From: an uncultured Hyphomonadaceae bacterium
Lineage (GTDB): Bacteria > Pseudomonadota > Alphaproteobacteria > Caulobacterales > Maricaulaceae
Assembly (NCBI GenBank): GCA_913058335.1
Contig: CAJXPX010000014.1
Span: 1-64,000 of the forward strand
DNA length: 64,000 bases
Direction of reading: 5' to 3'
The notes beneath the pieces were generated by a model. It was given only the letters and a program-made list of their open reading frames with translations. It was not told the DNA's origin and did not search any database. Shown here in pieces: positions 38,698-48,215 of the stretch (positions are counted from its first letter, which is position 1; the number at the start of each line of letters is the position of its first letter). Made by a program: the position numbers and the translations under genes.

Positions 38698-39200
38698 TGC
38701 CGTCCGCCAGTTTTACGAAACGCATTAAACATAGTGCGGATGACCTATTAAATATGGTCGCCAATGTCGAAGAATATCCGACTTTTATAGATCTCATTTC
38801 GAGCTTACGCATTACCAAACAGGTAAGCGAGACGGATTTTGAAGCGGAAGCCGTTGCGGCCTATAAATCTATTCGTCAGAGTTTTAAATCTCTTGTCCAT
38901 GTTGATCGAGAAAAAAGGTTAATTCGGGTCACAAAAGCCGAAAAGGGCGGGGCGGTGAAAAATCTGGAGAATCGATGGGTATTTCACGAATTACCGGACG
39001 GCACGACTTTGGTTGATTTTTATGTCGATGTAACCCTAAAGGCTTTTCCGCTTAATCTGTTGATTAAAGATAAGTTTGATAAAGCGAGCCGGCATATCAT
39101 GAACGTCTTTGAAAAAAGAGCCGCAGAAGTGTGTCAGCCTGTCAAAGCTGACCCTGAGCTTAATTTGGAAAAACAAAAAGAGTTATTAGGACTCGCTTAG
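38697..39200 (+). CDS. Coq10/START-domain (RatA-like) protein
   Basis: A 167-residue SRPBCC/START protein of the Coq10 family, which binds ubiquinone-like lipids and supports respiration. It shows the typical LLNMVANVEEYPTFI start, the SIRQSFKSLVHVDREKRLIRV strand region and NLENRWVFHELPDG. It is translationally coupled to lipA (1-nt overlap), a linkage that is common in alphaproteobacteria. E. coli RatA belongs to the same fold but its toxin role should not be assumed. Its 3' end overlaps the convergent pncC by 15 nt. Confidence 0.9.
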   Translation: MPSASFTKRIKHSADDLLNMVANVEEYPTFIDLISSLRITKQVSETDFEAEAVAAYKSIRQSFKSLVHVDREKRLIRVTKAEKGGAVKNLENRWVFHELPDGTTLVDFYVDVTLKAFPLNLLIKDKFDKASRHIMNVFEKRAAEVCQPVKADPELNLEKQKELLGLA

Positions 39201-39692
39201 AGCTGTTTTTAAAGATTTCAGCGCTTCATAGCATGTTATGTCTCGAACTTTATTGCGCCCTATATCCCCAAAATTATAGAGTGTCGCTTTAGGGGGCTGA
39301 TGATTTTGGGCCAGTCCAATCCAGACCGTTCCAACGGGTTTTTCAGCCGATCCGCCGCCGGGCCCGGCAATCCCGGTCACGGATATAGCAAGGTCGATTT
39401 CCAAAACATTGAGAGCGCCCTGCGCCATAGCTTTGGCAACCTGCTCACTGACGGCTCCGTGGATTTTTAAATTATCCTCCGAGACGCCGAGCTGCGCCCT
39501 TTTAACGGCATTGTCATAAGCAATAATGCCGCCTTTAAACGGTGTTGATGAACCGGGTATAGAGGTTATAGCCGCTCCAATTAGTCCGCCTGTACAGCTT
39601 TCGGCTGTGCCGATTCTCAGCTTCTTTGTCGTGGCGAGCGAAACGACCTCTTGGGCCATTGAAAAAATTTCTTTGAGGCTTACTTGGCTCAT
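39186..39692 (-). CDS. pncC: Nicotinamide-nucleotide amidase (CinA C-terminal domain)
   Basis: A 168-residue NMN deamidase of the CinA-C family, used in pyridine-nucleotide recycling. It has the family motifs GTAESCTGGLIGAAITSIPGSS and AISVTGIAGPGGGSAEKPVGTV. The ATG at 39692 overlaps the ispDF stop (ATGA), which fixes the start; the frame is open upstream to 39809 inside ispDF. Only the stand-alone C-terminal domain is present, without the CinA N-terminal part. Confidence 0.92.
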   Translation of the reverse strand: MSQVSLKEIFSMAQEVVSLATTKKLRIGTAESCTGGLIGAAITSIPGSSTPFKGGIIAYDNAVKRAQLGVSEDNLKIHGAVSEQVAKAMAQGALNVLEIDLAISVTGIAGPGGGSAEKPVGTVWIGLAQNHQPPKATLYNFGDIGRNKVRDITCYEALKSLKTALSES

Positions 39693-40831
39693 GTCGGAAG
39701 CTTGACCGTGGCCGTGGCCTGCGCCGCCAAACCTTCCCCGCGCCCCGTAAAGCCGAGTTTCTCGGTGGTTGTGGCTTTCACGCTCACGCGGGTTAAGGGG
39801 AGCTGGCAAAGCGCCGCAATTCGCTCTCGCATTTTTTCGCGATGGGGTTTTATTTTGGGCTTCTCACAGATCAGCGTTACATCGACATGTTGGAGGGTGC
39901 CGCCCCGTTCGGCGAGCTTTTCCAACGCAAATAGCAAGAATTTATCAGACGCCGCCCCTTTCCATTTTGGGTCGGAAGGCGGAAAGTGATCTCCAATATC
40001 GCCAAAAGCCAACGCTCCGAGCAAGGCGTCCGTCAAGGCGTGAAGGCCTGCATCGGCGTCTGAATGTCCTTTTAAGGTAAACCCGCATTCTATCGGGACG
40101 CCGCACAGCCATAAAGGGCCGCCCTGTTCGAATTGATGAACATCAAACCCGGATCCGGTTGCGATATATGTTTCTGTCTGCATCATTTTTTCCGCCTTAG
40201 CGAAATCTTCGGAGTAGGTCAGTTTAAAATTACGTTGATCGCCTTCGGTAAAAGCAATCTCAAGGCCGTATTCCTTTGCTACGGCGATGTCATCTGCCCG
40301 GCTTGCCCCTTTCTGTAAGGCTTTAAAGGCTTGAGATATTTTTGAAAAATGAAATGCTTGCGGGGTTTGAACGCGGCGCAAATTCTCGCGATCTACCGCG
40401 TCGCCTTTCAGCGTTTTCAAAGCGTCTGGAATAGGCAGCGCCGGCGCTGCGGCCGGACAGGATTGAAGGGCCTGAAAAAGGCCAGACAGAAGTTTCGGGG
40501 AAACAAAGGGACGGGCGGCATCATGGATAAAAACGAGGTCTATTTCGGAATCCTCTAATGCTTTAAGACCGTTACGCACAGATTCTGTGCGGCTTTCCCC
40601 GCCTACGACTATCCTCGCATCAAGAGGAAAATTGGCCAGAACAGATTGCACTTTATTATCTTCGGGGCTGACCACCACGCAAAAAACGTCGAAATTATAG
40701 GCTTTCTGTAAATTGGCAAGCGTGTGTAGAAGAAGGGGTTTCCCCGATAGGAGCCTATATTGTTTCGGAATATTTCCGCCCGCCCGTTCGCCCTTGCCGG
40801 CGGCGACTAAAATTAAGGCGGTGCGGAGCAT
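39689..40831 (-). CDS. ispDF: Bifunctional IspD/IspF of the MEP isoprenoid pathway
   Basis: A 380-residue fusion. The N-terminal cytidylyltransferase (IspD, about 1-220) has LVAAGKGERAGGNIPKQY and IHDAARPFV. The C-terminal cyclodiphosphate synthase (IspF, about 223-380) has GSGFDVHQF with the zinc Asp and His, GHSDADAGLHALTDALLGA and DIGDHFPPSD. The fusion is typical of alphaproteobacteria. It supplies isopentenyl precursors for ubiquinone and the carotenoids made by the crt operon in this window. It is divergent from dusB. Confidence 0.96.
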   Translation of the reverse strand: MLRTALILVAAGKGERAGGNIPKQYRLLSGKPLLLHTLANLQKAYNFDVFCVVVSPEDNKVQSVLANFPLDARIVVGGESRTESVRNGLKALEDSEIDLVFIHDAARPFVSPKLLSGLFQALQSCPAAAPALPIPDALKTLKGDAVDRENLRRVQTPQAFHFSKISQAFKALQKGASRADDIAVAKEYGLEIAFTEGDQRNFKLTYSEDFAKAEKMMQTETYIATGSGFDVHQFEQGGPLWLCGVPIECGFTLKGHSDADAGLHALTDALLGALAFGDIGDHFPPSDPKWKGAASDKFLLFALEKLAERGGTLQHVDVTLICEKPKIKPHREKMRERIAALCQLPLTRVSVKATTTEKLGFTGRGEGLAAQATATVKLPT

Positions 40832-40892
40832 AGGTCCTCAAAACGTGCGGTGAATTATTGTGCGAGCGGATTGCCCGCATTAAGAGAAGACA

Positions 40893-41885
40893 ATGGCAAA
40901 TCCTCTTCATATCGGCAAGTTCGAACTGTGCTCCCGCGTTCTTGTCGCGCCCATGTCAGGTGTGACGGATTTACCTTTTCGCAAAGTATTGGCAAAATTT
41001 CGTCCGGGACTTGTTGTGTCCGAGATGGTGGCAGGCGACCGTCTGGCCAGCGGGGATCCGGAGAATTTAGCCAGGGCCGCAGGTTCGTCGGAGATCCATC
41101 CTCTGGCGGTGCAGCTCGTGGGTCATGATCCGAACTGGATGGGAATAGGGGCGAAGCTCTGCGAGGAAGCAGGCGCGCATATTATAGACATCAATATGGG
41201 GTGTCCGGCCCGAAAAGTCGTTGGCGGGCAATCCGGCTCTGCGCTGATGCGCGATTTGGATCATGCTTTGGCAATGATTGAAGAAACGCTCGCGGCGACG
41301 TCCCTTCCTGTCACGCTCAAGATGCGTTTGGGCTGGGATGAGCAGAGTCTGAATGCGGCGGAGCTTGCCCAACGGGCCGAAGTCGCCGGGATCAAAATGA
41401 TTGTGGTCCACGGACGAACGCGATGTCAATTTTACGAAGGCCGCGCGGATTGGACTGCTGTGAAAGCTGTGAAAGAGGCGGTTTCTATTCCGGTCATTGT
41501 CAATGGCGATATTGATACGGGCGAGACGGCCCGGCAAGCGATGAACCTCTCCGGAGCTGACGGGGTGATGATTGGACGTGCACTGACCGGGCGGCCTTGG
41601 CTGATTTCCGAAATCACCGAGGCAGTTGATCAAATTCCAGCGCGCAGACTCTCCTTTTCTGAAAAGTCTAAGATTGCGATCGATCATTACAAAAATATTC
41701 TCGAGTTTTACGGAGTCGGCAAGGGCCTTCGTGTCGCGCGCAAGCATGTTGCCGCCTATTTGGAACACGCGCCGATAAAAGTCTCCGAAGCGCAGCGCCG
41801 CTTAGCGCTCTCGAGTAAAGCGCCCGATGACGTGTTATCGGTTATGGCGGTGGCCTTTCAGGATATAGAGGAGACGGCGGCATGA
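40893..41885 (+). CDS. dusB: tRNA-dihydrouridine synthase (DusB/NifR3)
   Basis: A 330-residue FMN flavoprotein that reduces uridines in the tRNA D-loop. It contains [15 protein letters not shown], the catalytic Cys block [29 protein letters not shown] and VNGDIDTGE. It heads the ntrBC operon, as nifR3 does in Rhodobacter and rhizobia. It overlaps ntrB by 4 nt (ATGA). Confidence 0.95.
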   Translation: MANPLHIGKFELCSRVLVAPMSGVTDLPFRKVLAKFRPGLVVSEMVAGDRLASGDPENLARAAGSSEIHPLAVQLVGHDPNWMGIGAKLCEEAGAHIIDINMGCPARKVVGGQSGSALMRDLDHALAMIEETLAATSLPVTLKMRLGWDEQSLNAAELAQRAEVAGIKMIVVHGRTRCQFYEGRADWTAVKAVKEAVSIPVIVNGDIDTGETARQAMNLSGADGVMIGRALTGRPWLISEITEAVDQIPARRLSFSEKSKIAIDHYKNILEFYGVGKGLRVARKHVAAYLEHAPIKVSEAQRRLALSSKAPDDVLSVMAVAFQDIEETAA

Positions 41886-42973
41886 GCTCTCCCGCGCTTG
41901 GTACTTCAGTCGGCGAAGATGCGCCCTATCCGTGTTTTCTTATCGATCCGGACTCACAAAAGGTCGCTTGGGCAAACGACGCCGCTCAAAGTTGGACGGG
42001 TTTATCCATCAAAGGGATGAATAAACAGGAGATCTGGTCAATCTTGAATATTCAGGACTTACCCAAAGAACGCATTATACAGTCTTTCAAAGAAGGGAGT
42101 GCGGTGACGGTCCGCGATTGCGAAATAAAGTTTGAACATCGCGAAGACGCGGTTGTGCAACTTTCCCATTTAACAGCTTTCCCAAGTCAAGACCATATTG
42201 GTATTGGCATCCGATTTGCGAAAGCCCAACCGCGCAATAATCGAATGGGCGGCCAGGTTGTCTCCGGCATGGGCCGATTAATTGCCCATGAGCTTAAAAA
42301 CCCTCTCGCCGGGATTAAAGGCGCGGCGCAGCTTCTGCGCGAAGATGTAGAAAGCGAAGAAGGGCAATCCCTGATCGATCTCATTTCGTCGGAAATTGAC
42401 CGCATTCGCCGCTTAGCCGACCGCATGGAAACGCTGGGGGACAGTGACCCCGAGATTGAAGAACAGGTGAATATCCATGAAATATTACGGCGAGCGCGGA
42501 AAATCATTCAATCTGCCGATAAAAATCTGGTCTTTACCGAACATTATGATCCATCCCTGCCGCATGCCGCTGGTGACCCGGATACGCTGATGCAGGCGGT
42601 ACTTAATCTGATTAAAAACGCTTCAGAAGCCGGTACTGAGATTACCTTGCAAACCAAATTCAGAAGCGGCGTTTCGGCCACAGGGGAGGGCGAGGAAAAA
42701 GCGCAGAGCCTGCCTATTGAAATTCAAATTATCGATAACGGCCCTGGCATCCCTGCCGATTTGGTTGATCAGGTGTTTCAGCCCTTTATGTCGACCAAGC
42801 AAGACGGGCAGGGGCTAGGTCTCGCGCTCGTCTCGAAAGTGGCTGCGGCGCATGGCGGCGTCGTCGAGGTTCGTTCTCACCCCGGTCACACCGCCTTTTC
42901 TCTCCTTCTTCCTGCACCGCGCCAACCGTCACCCGCCCGTACGAAAACAGAAAGTCTAGACCATGAAATATGA
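41882..42973 (+). CDS. ntrB: Nitrogen regulation histidine kinase NtrB
   Basis: A 363-residue soluble kinase that phosphorylates NtrC under nitrogen limitation, with activity set by PII protein. It has a PAS domain (about 15-120), the H-box [22 protein letters not shown] (phospho-His near 138) and the HATPase motifs [19 protein letters not shown] and [12 protein letters not shown]. It overlaps ntrC by 11 nt, so the two are made together. Confidence 0.95.
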   Translation: MSSPALGTSVGEDAPYPCFLIDPDSQKVAWANDAAQSWTGLSIKGMNKQEIWSILNIQDLPKERIIQSFKEGSAVTVRDCEIKFEHREDAVVQLSHLTAFPSQDHIGIGIRFAKAQPRNNRMGGQVVSGMGRLIAHELKNPLAGIKGAAQLLREDVESEEGQSLIDLISSEIDRIRRLADRMETLGDSDPEIEEQVNIHEILRRARKIIQSADKNLVFTEHYDPSLPHAAGDPDTLMQAVLNLIKNASEAGTEITLQTKFRSGVSATGEGEEKAQSLPIEIQIIDNGPGIPADLVDQVFQPFMSTKQDGQGLGLALVSKVAAAHGGVVEVRSHPGHTAFSLLLPAPRQPSPARTKTESLDHEI

Positions 42974-44279
42974 AGTTCTTCTTGCCGATGATGATGATAG
43001 CGTTCGGCTTGTTTTGTCCAAAGCGCTGACCCGCGCCGGTCATAATGTCAAAGCCACCGACAATGCCCAAACTCTTTTGAAATGGGCGCAGGCCGGGCAA
43101 GGCGATATAATCGTGACGGATGTCATGATGGGCGGGCGGGAAGTTTTTGAAACCTTGCCGGAAATTTCACAAGCCAGACCCAGAATGCCAATTGTTGTAA
43201 TCAGTGCGAATAATACGGTCAATACGGCGCTGAAAGCCGGACAACAAAAAGTCTTTGAATATGTACCTAAGCCGTTCGACCTTGAAGATGTTACCAATGC
43301 AGTGACGCGGGCAGGGCAATCCGTAAATCCGCGGCGAGGGAAGGTAAACCCCAAAACAAAGCGCCTCCCAATTATTGGCCGAAGCCCGGCCATGCAACCC
43401 GTTTACCGTGCGGTCTCACGTTTCTCTTCAAGCGATTTGCCAGTTCTTATTCAAGGCGCTGTTGGGACAGGGAAAGATCTGGTGGCGCAACTCCTACATG
43501 ATGGAGGCCCCCGTTCCGATCGCCCGTTTTTGCGCACAAACGATTTTTCAAACACCTCCCTAACCCTTCAAAAGGTAAATGGAGGGGATATTTATCTGGA
43601 TGAAATCGCCGAGCTTAGTCTGACGCAGCAAGAAGGTCTGATGTCGCTTATGACCGAGGCCGAATTGATACCGGCATCAAAACGTCCGCGTATTCTCTCC
43701 GCCACCCGAAAAGATTTACGGAAGCTGGCCGATAGCGGCGCTTTTCGCGATGATTTGCTGTTTCGGATTAATGTTGCGGAAATACGGATTCCACCTCTGT
43801 CAGGACGGGATAAGGACGCCTATGAATTGGCTGAAAGCTTTTTGTCTCATGCCTCGCCCGGACAGCCCCGACGATTTGAATCTGACGCGCTGGATATATT
43901 ACACCGCCATAGCTGGACCGGAAATGTGCGGGAATTGGAAAACCTCGTCAGGCGTCTTTCAGTTCTTTATTCGGACGACATCATAACCGCAGATATGGTG
44001 TTGCAGGAATTTTCCAAAGATATTCCTACGCGTAATGCCGAAGGCGAGACAAAGGAAAAACTCGACAAAAAGCTCGAAGAAGCCTGTCGTATTCTCTTAA
44101 ATGACGACCAAGGTGATCTTGACGAAACGATATATCAAACTGCTCTCTCTTGGGTTGAAAAGCCCTTAATTGTCGAGGCTTTGCGTTTGACGGGGGGCAA
44201 TCGGGCAAAGGCGGCAGAACGGCTTGGCATTCATCGGAATACCCTTCGGACGCGATTGAAATCTCTCGATATTTCTTAA
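42963..44279 (+). CDS. ntrC: NtrC response regulator lacking the sigma54-contact loop
   Basis: A 438-residue regulator with a receiver (phospho-Asp53 in VTDVMM), an AAA+ domain (Walker A GAVGTGKD at 165-172, Walker B GGDIYLDE at 207-214, arginine-finger region FRDDLLFRIN) and a C-terminal Fis-type helix-turn-helix (GNRAKAAERLGIHRNTLRTRL). Only ~35 residues separate Walker A from Walker B, against ~65 in ordinary NtrC; the ELFGHEKGAFTGA segment is absent. It therefore cannot contact sigma54 in the usual way. This resembles the sigma70-type NtrC of Rhodobacter capsulatus. Nitrogen genes here are probably activated through the housekeeping polymerase (inference). Confidence 0.95.
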   Translation: MKYEVLLADDDDSVRLVLSKALTRAGHNVKATDNAQTLLKWAQAGQGDIIVTDVMMGGREVFETLPEISQARPRMPIVVISANNTVNTALKAGQQKVFEYVPKPFDLEDVTNAVTRAGQSVNPRRGKVNPKTKRLPIIGRSPAMQPVYRAVSRFSSSDLPVLIQGAVGTGKDLVAQLLHDGGPRSDRPFLRTNDFSNTSLTLQKVNGGDIYLDEIAELSLTQQEGLMSLMTEAELIPASKRPRILSATRKDLRKLADSGAFRDDLLFRINVAEIRIPPLSGRDKDAYELAESFLSHASPGQPRRFESDALDILHRHSWTGNVRELENLVRRLSVLYSDDIITADMVLQEFSKDIPTRNAEGETKEKLDKKLEEACRILLNDDQGDLDETIYQTALSWVEKPLIVEALRLTGGNRAKAAERLGIHRNTLRTRLKSLDIS

Positions 44280-44360
44280 ATTAGCCAAGACTAAGGAGAG
44301 CATAAGGATAGAGTTTCTTGTGTTGATTTTGTGCAACACTGCGATAAAAGAGTGACACTA

Positions 44361-44377
44361 GCGCCTTTATGAGGCGC
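44361..44377. promoter_or_regulatory. Inverted repeat just before ntrY
   Basis: GCGCCT (44361-44366) and AGGCGC (44372-44377) form a perfect 6-bp inverted repeat with a 5-nt loop, 16 nt before the ntrY GTG. A further GTGTTG-N8-CAACAC repeat lies at 44320-44339. Either could be a regulator site in the ntrY promoter. Confidence 0.25.
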
Positions 44378-44393
44378 GCAACACTCGGATAGC

Positions 44394-46781
44394 GTGACTG
44401 TAACGACACATATTCAGGCCCCGTCGCCAAAACACCCCTCATCCAGAAGTTCGGATGGCTCTCAGGCCGAGTCTGAAGAGGCGACAGAACTTGACCTTAA
44501 CCCGTCTGATTATCCGGTTCAGCCTTTCATAAAGCGCGCGCCGCGAATTGCGCGTTCAGCGCTGTTTGGCGTTTTATTTATGACCGCCATCTTCGTCACC
44601 ATTTTAGGGGCGATGTTTTCATTTTCCGAGCAAGCGGAACAGATTGACCGCTCTTTTGACGTCTTGCGCGCCAATCTCATCCTTATTATTCTGCTCGCGA
44701 TTTATTTGGGCTATCGGGTTTGGAGCACCTTATTTACAAAGGCCAGACGCCGCTCGGCACCCCTCCTGCATCGCCGTTTTGTTTTTATCTTCAGTCTCGC
44801 AGCCTTGGTTCCGGCGATCATTGTCGGTGTGTTTTCATTGTCCTTCATCAGCCAGAATATCAATGATATTTTCGGGGCGGATGTCCGCAAGAATATGGAA
44901 CAAGCCCGATCTATTTTGGATGACTATGTTGATCAGGAACTGGCCGATTTGGGAAAAGACATCAATATTTTATCCGCTGCGATTGATGCTGACCCAACCA
45001 GGATAGAACAGCGTATCTCGCTCACGGCAGATTTGCAGATACAAGCGCGGGTCCGTGATCTCGATTCTGTTTATATTCTAAGTGATAAGGGGGATGTGCT
45101 TTCACGTGTTGAAACGGCTTTTGCTCCGGACTTTCGTGTTCCTGCCGATAGCGTCTTTCAAAGTATACACAATGGCGGGATTGCTTATCAAAAAAGAGAC
45201 GATCTGGATTACCTCATAGCGTTGTCGCCATTGCCGGGTTTTGCAAATGTCTATCTTTATGTAGGCCGCGTCCTCAGATCCGACAGCCAGATTTTATCAA
45301 GTATTTCAGGCATTGAGGGGGCGACACAATCCTTGGCTAATTTTAATCGAAAACAGGCCAAGACCCGAAATATTTTTGTTTTAACCCTTATGGAAACGGC
45401 TTTGCTTATTCTCATGGCCGCTATCTGGTTGGGCCTTATGTTGGGGAATAGAATTATCGAGCCGCTGGGACGGTTGATCACCGCGGCGGAACGGGTCAGG
45501 GCAGGTGATTTAAGCGCGCGGGTGAATGTGAGCGAAGATTGGGGAGAGATTTCCGATTTGGGGAGTGCGTTTAACCGAATGACCCAACAGCTCGATTCTC
45601 AGCGGGACGCCTTGGTTAAAGAACATGATATTTCTGAACAAAGGCGTCAGTTTTCCGAAGCGGTGCTCTCCGGCGTTCGGGCCGGCGTTATTGGTTTGGC
45701 GCAGAGCGGCCGCATAACGCTGATCAATAAATCGGCCGAGCAACTTTTAGGATTTGACGGAGAAAGTCTATTGGGGCGTCCGATTGACCAGGTTTTATCT
45801 CCATTTGCACCCGCCTTTAAAAAAGGGCGCGAGAGTATTCAGGCGTCTGCCGAAGATCAGGTCAGTTTCGAAATTGATGGTCAGGTCCGGAATTTTGATC
45901 TGCGGGTTTCTGCCTATGAGGGGGCACGCAAAGATACCGGCTGGGTTTTGACCTTTGACGATATGACCCGACTTGTTTCTGCCCAAAGACATTCCGCTTG
46001 GCGCGAAGTTGCCCGCCGGATTGCGCATGAGATTAAAAATCCGCTAACGCCCATACAGCTCTCGGCGGAACGGTTGGAAAGAAAATATAGCAAAGAAATC
46101 AAGAGTGACCCCCAAACCTTTGCGAATTGTACTCAAACAATTATTCGGCAAGTTGCGAGCTTAGAGCAAATGGTGAATGAGTTCTCTGCCTTTGCTCGTA
46201 TGCCCGCCCCGGAATTTGCCAATGTCAAATTACAGTCTCTTCTGTCGGAAGTTTTGTTTGAGCAAGGCGTTGCCTTTCCGGATATAAAATTTGTCCAAAT
46301 CGCAAAAGACAAAAGCTCTCATGTGATTTGGGGTGATGAACGCCTTATCACTCAGGCGCTGACAAACATTTTCAAAAATGCCGGTGAAGCCGTGTTGCGG
46401 GTTTATGAACATTCAGGCGAAGAAAAGGGCAAAGGAAGAATTGAAGCCGAGCTAATATCCGAAGAAGAGTTTGTCCTGATCCGGGTCGTTGATAACGGCC
46501 CTGGATGGCCCGCAACGGACAGATCGCGCCTGCTGGAGCCCTATGTCACGACACGCGAAAGCGGAACGGGCCTCGGATTGGCTATCGTCAACCGAATTGC
46601 CGAAGATCACGGAGGCAGTCTGATACTGGCAGAGCCGCCTGTGGGAAAAAGCGGGGCCTGTGTGGAAATTCGCTTTGCCAGAAAGAAAGTTTCGATCGCG
46701 CCCGGAGCCGTAGAGGCCGCCTTAAAGAAGACAACCCCCAAAAAGCCGAAGCCAAAAAAGACGAATCCTCAAAGGACCTAA
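44394..46781 (+). CDS. ntrY: Membrane histidine kinase NtrY
   Basis: A 795-residue transmembrane kinase partnered with NtrX. It has hydrophobic segments near 50-75, 90-110, 130-155 and 320-345, with an extracytoplasmic sensor region between the last two. A HAMP linker (NRIIEPLGRLITAAERVRAGD), a PAS domain (about 420-520), the H-box EVARRIAHEIKNPLTPIQLS and HATPase motifs (NIFKNAGEAV, GTGLGLAIVNRI) follow. The tail is Lys/Pro-rich. A GTG start is used. It ends 1 nt before ntrX. The pair responds to nitrogen, redox or envelope cues in related species. Confidence 0.95.
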   Translation: MTVTTHIQAPSPKHPSSRSSDGSQAESEEATELDLNPSDYPVQPFIKRAPRIARSALFGVLFMTAIFVTILGAMFSFSEQAEQIDRSFDVLRANLILIILLAIYLGYRVWSTLFTKARRRSAPLLHRRFVFIFSLAALVPAIIVGVFSLSFISQNINDIFGADVRKNMEQARSILDDYVDQELADLGKDINILSAAIDADPTRIEQRISLTADLQIQARVRDLDSVYILSDKGDVLSRVETAFAPDFRVPADSVFQSIHNGGIAYQKRDDLDYLIALSPLPGFANVYLYVGRVLRSDSQILSSISGIEGATQSLANFNRKQAKTRNIFVLTLMETALLILMAAIWLGLMLGNRIIEPLGRLITAAERVRAGDLSARVNVSEDWGEISDLGSAFNRMTQQLDSQRDALVKEHDISEQRRQFSEAVLSGVRAGVIGLAQSGRITLINKSAEQLLGFDGESLLGRPIDQVLSPFAPAFKKGRESIQASAEDQVSFEIDGQVRNFDLRVSAYEGARKDTGWVLTFDDMTRLVSAQRHSAWREVARRIAHEIKNPLTPIQLSAERLERKYSKEIKSDPQTFANCTQTIIRQVASLEQMVNEFSAFARMPAPEFANVKLQSLLSEVLFEQGVAFPDIKFVQIAKDKSSHVIWGDERLITQALTNIFKNAGEAVLRVYEHSGEEKGKGRIEAELISEEEFVLIRVVDNGPGWPATDRSRLLEPYVTTRESGTGLGLAIVNRIAEDHGGSLILAEPPVGKSGACVEIRFARKKVSIAPGAVEAALKKTTPKKPKPKKTNPQRT

Positions 46782-46782
46782 C

Positions 46783-48171
46783 ATGAAAAATGATATTTTG
46801 ATTGTCGAAGACGAGAGTGACATCCGAGAAATGATAGCGGGCATTCTTGACGATGAAGGCCACGTGACCCGCCAAGCCGGGACGAGCGATGCGGCGCTGG
46901 AATCAGTGAAAACGCGGCAGCCCTCCCTCGTGGTCCTTGACGTCTGGCTGAAGGGGAGTGGTATGGACGGGATTGAACTTCTCGACAGCCTGAAAGCCTC
47001 TTACCCAAATTTGCCTGTTATTGTTATAAGTGGTCACGGTACAGTGGAGACGGCTGTTTCCGCTATTCGTAAAGGCGCCTATGATTACATCGTCAAACCC
47101 TTTAAGTCGGAGAAGCTGATCGTTACTGTGTCGCGGGCGCTGGAAAACGCCAGATTGAGGCAGGAAAATGAGGAATTAAAAGGCCGCGCCCAGACGGATA
47201 CAACTTTAGTCGGGACATCCACTATTGTGCAGCAACTGCGTTCGAAAATCGAACGGATTGCCGCGACAAATTCCCGGGTTTTAATTACGGGGCCTTCCGG
47301 GTCAGGAAAAGAGCTGATTGCGAGACTTCTGCATGCTCAATCAAAGCGAGCCGATGGGCCTTTTAAGGCGGTTAATGCGGCGTCAATGGTGCCTGAACGA
47401 GTCGAAGAAGAATTATTCGGTGTGGAAGACGCCAACGGGACTGTAGCCAAAACCGGATTGTTGGAATCGGCCCATAATGGCACGCTTTACGTGGACGAAG
47501 TAGCAGATATGCCTTCTGAGACACAGGGAAAATTGCTCCGCCTCTTGGTCGAGCAGCGTTTTCACAGACTGGGGGGGAGTCAAGATGTTCAGGTTGATGT
47601 CCGGGTAATTACGTCCAGTTCCCATGACTTGTTAAGCGTTGTAGAAGCCGGACATTTTCGCGAAGATCTGTTTCACCGCTTGAACGTCATGCCTTTGGAG
47701 GCTTCGCCGCTCAGTGATCGGCGCGAAGATATCCCCTTATTGGTGGAGCATTTTATTGCTCAACTCGCAGCTTCAACGGGCCTCCCGGCGCGCGAGATTG
47801 GCCCTGACGCTATGGCGGCGCTACAAGCTCATGATTGGCCCGGAAATGTTAGACAATTACGTAATAATGTTGAACGGCTGCTGATTTTAGCAACAGGCGA
47901 GCCGGGGCAGCCCATTACATTGGCAACATTGCCTCCGGAAGTGTCTGTTGTCCGGCCTTCGGGCGGGCCCGCAGAGTCGGAGAAAATGATATCCATGCCG
48001 TTACGTGATGCGAGGGAGCATTTCGAACGCGAATATCTACAAGCGCAAATTGACCGCTTTGATGGAAACATTTCGCGCACAGCAAGTTTTGTCGGTATGG
48101 AGCGTTCAGCCTTGCACCGAAAGCTAAAGTCGCTAGGTTTGGGCGCAAATGGGCGTGATGACGCCTCCTGA
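46783..48171 (+). CDS. ntrX: Response regulator NtrX
   Basis: A 462-residue regulator with receiver (phospho-Asp53 in VLDVWLKGSG), AAA+ domain (Walker A GPSGSGKE about 170-177, Walker B GTLYVDEVADMP) and C-terminal Fis-type DNA-binding helix (GNISRTASFVGMERSALHRKL). After ELFG (210-213) the sequence reads VEDANGTVAKTGLLE, so the GAFTGA loop is missing, as in other alphaproteobacterial NtrX proteins. It is therefore not expected to act as a sigma54 activator. It is partnered with NtrY. Confidence 0.95.
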   Translation: MKNDILIVEDESDIREMIAGILDDEGHVTRQAGTSDAALESVKTRQPSLVVLDVWLKGSGMDGIELLDSLKASYPNLPVIVISGHGTVETAVSAIRKGAYDYIVKPFKSEKLIVTVSRALENARLRQENEELKGRAQTDTTLVGTSTIVQQLRSKIERIAATNSRVLITGPSGSGKELIARLLHAQSKRADGPFKAVNAASMVPERVEEELFGVEDANGTVAKTGLLESAHNGTLYVDEVADMPSETQGKLLRLLVEQRFHRLGGSQDVQVDVRVITSSSHDLLSVVEAGHFREDLFHRLNVMPLEASPLSDRREDIPLLVEHFIAQLAASTGLPAREIGPDAMAALQAHDWPGNVRQLRNNVERLLILATGEPGQPITLATLPPEVSVVRPSGGPAESEKMISMPLRDAREHFEREYLQAQIDRFDGNISRTASFVGMERSALHRKLKSLGLGANGRDDAS

Positions 48172-48178
48172 TAAATGC

Positions 48179-48197
48179 CGGGGCTTTTGTGGCCCCG
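48179..48197 (+). terminator. Hairpin between ntrX and trkA
   Basis: CGGGGC (48179-48184) and GCCCCG (48192-48197) form a perfect stem in the 44-nt gap after ntrX. No T-run follows, so it probably only reduces read-through to trkA. Confidence 0.35.
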
Positions 48198-48215
48198 ATC
48201 ACAATGTGAGGGCTC

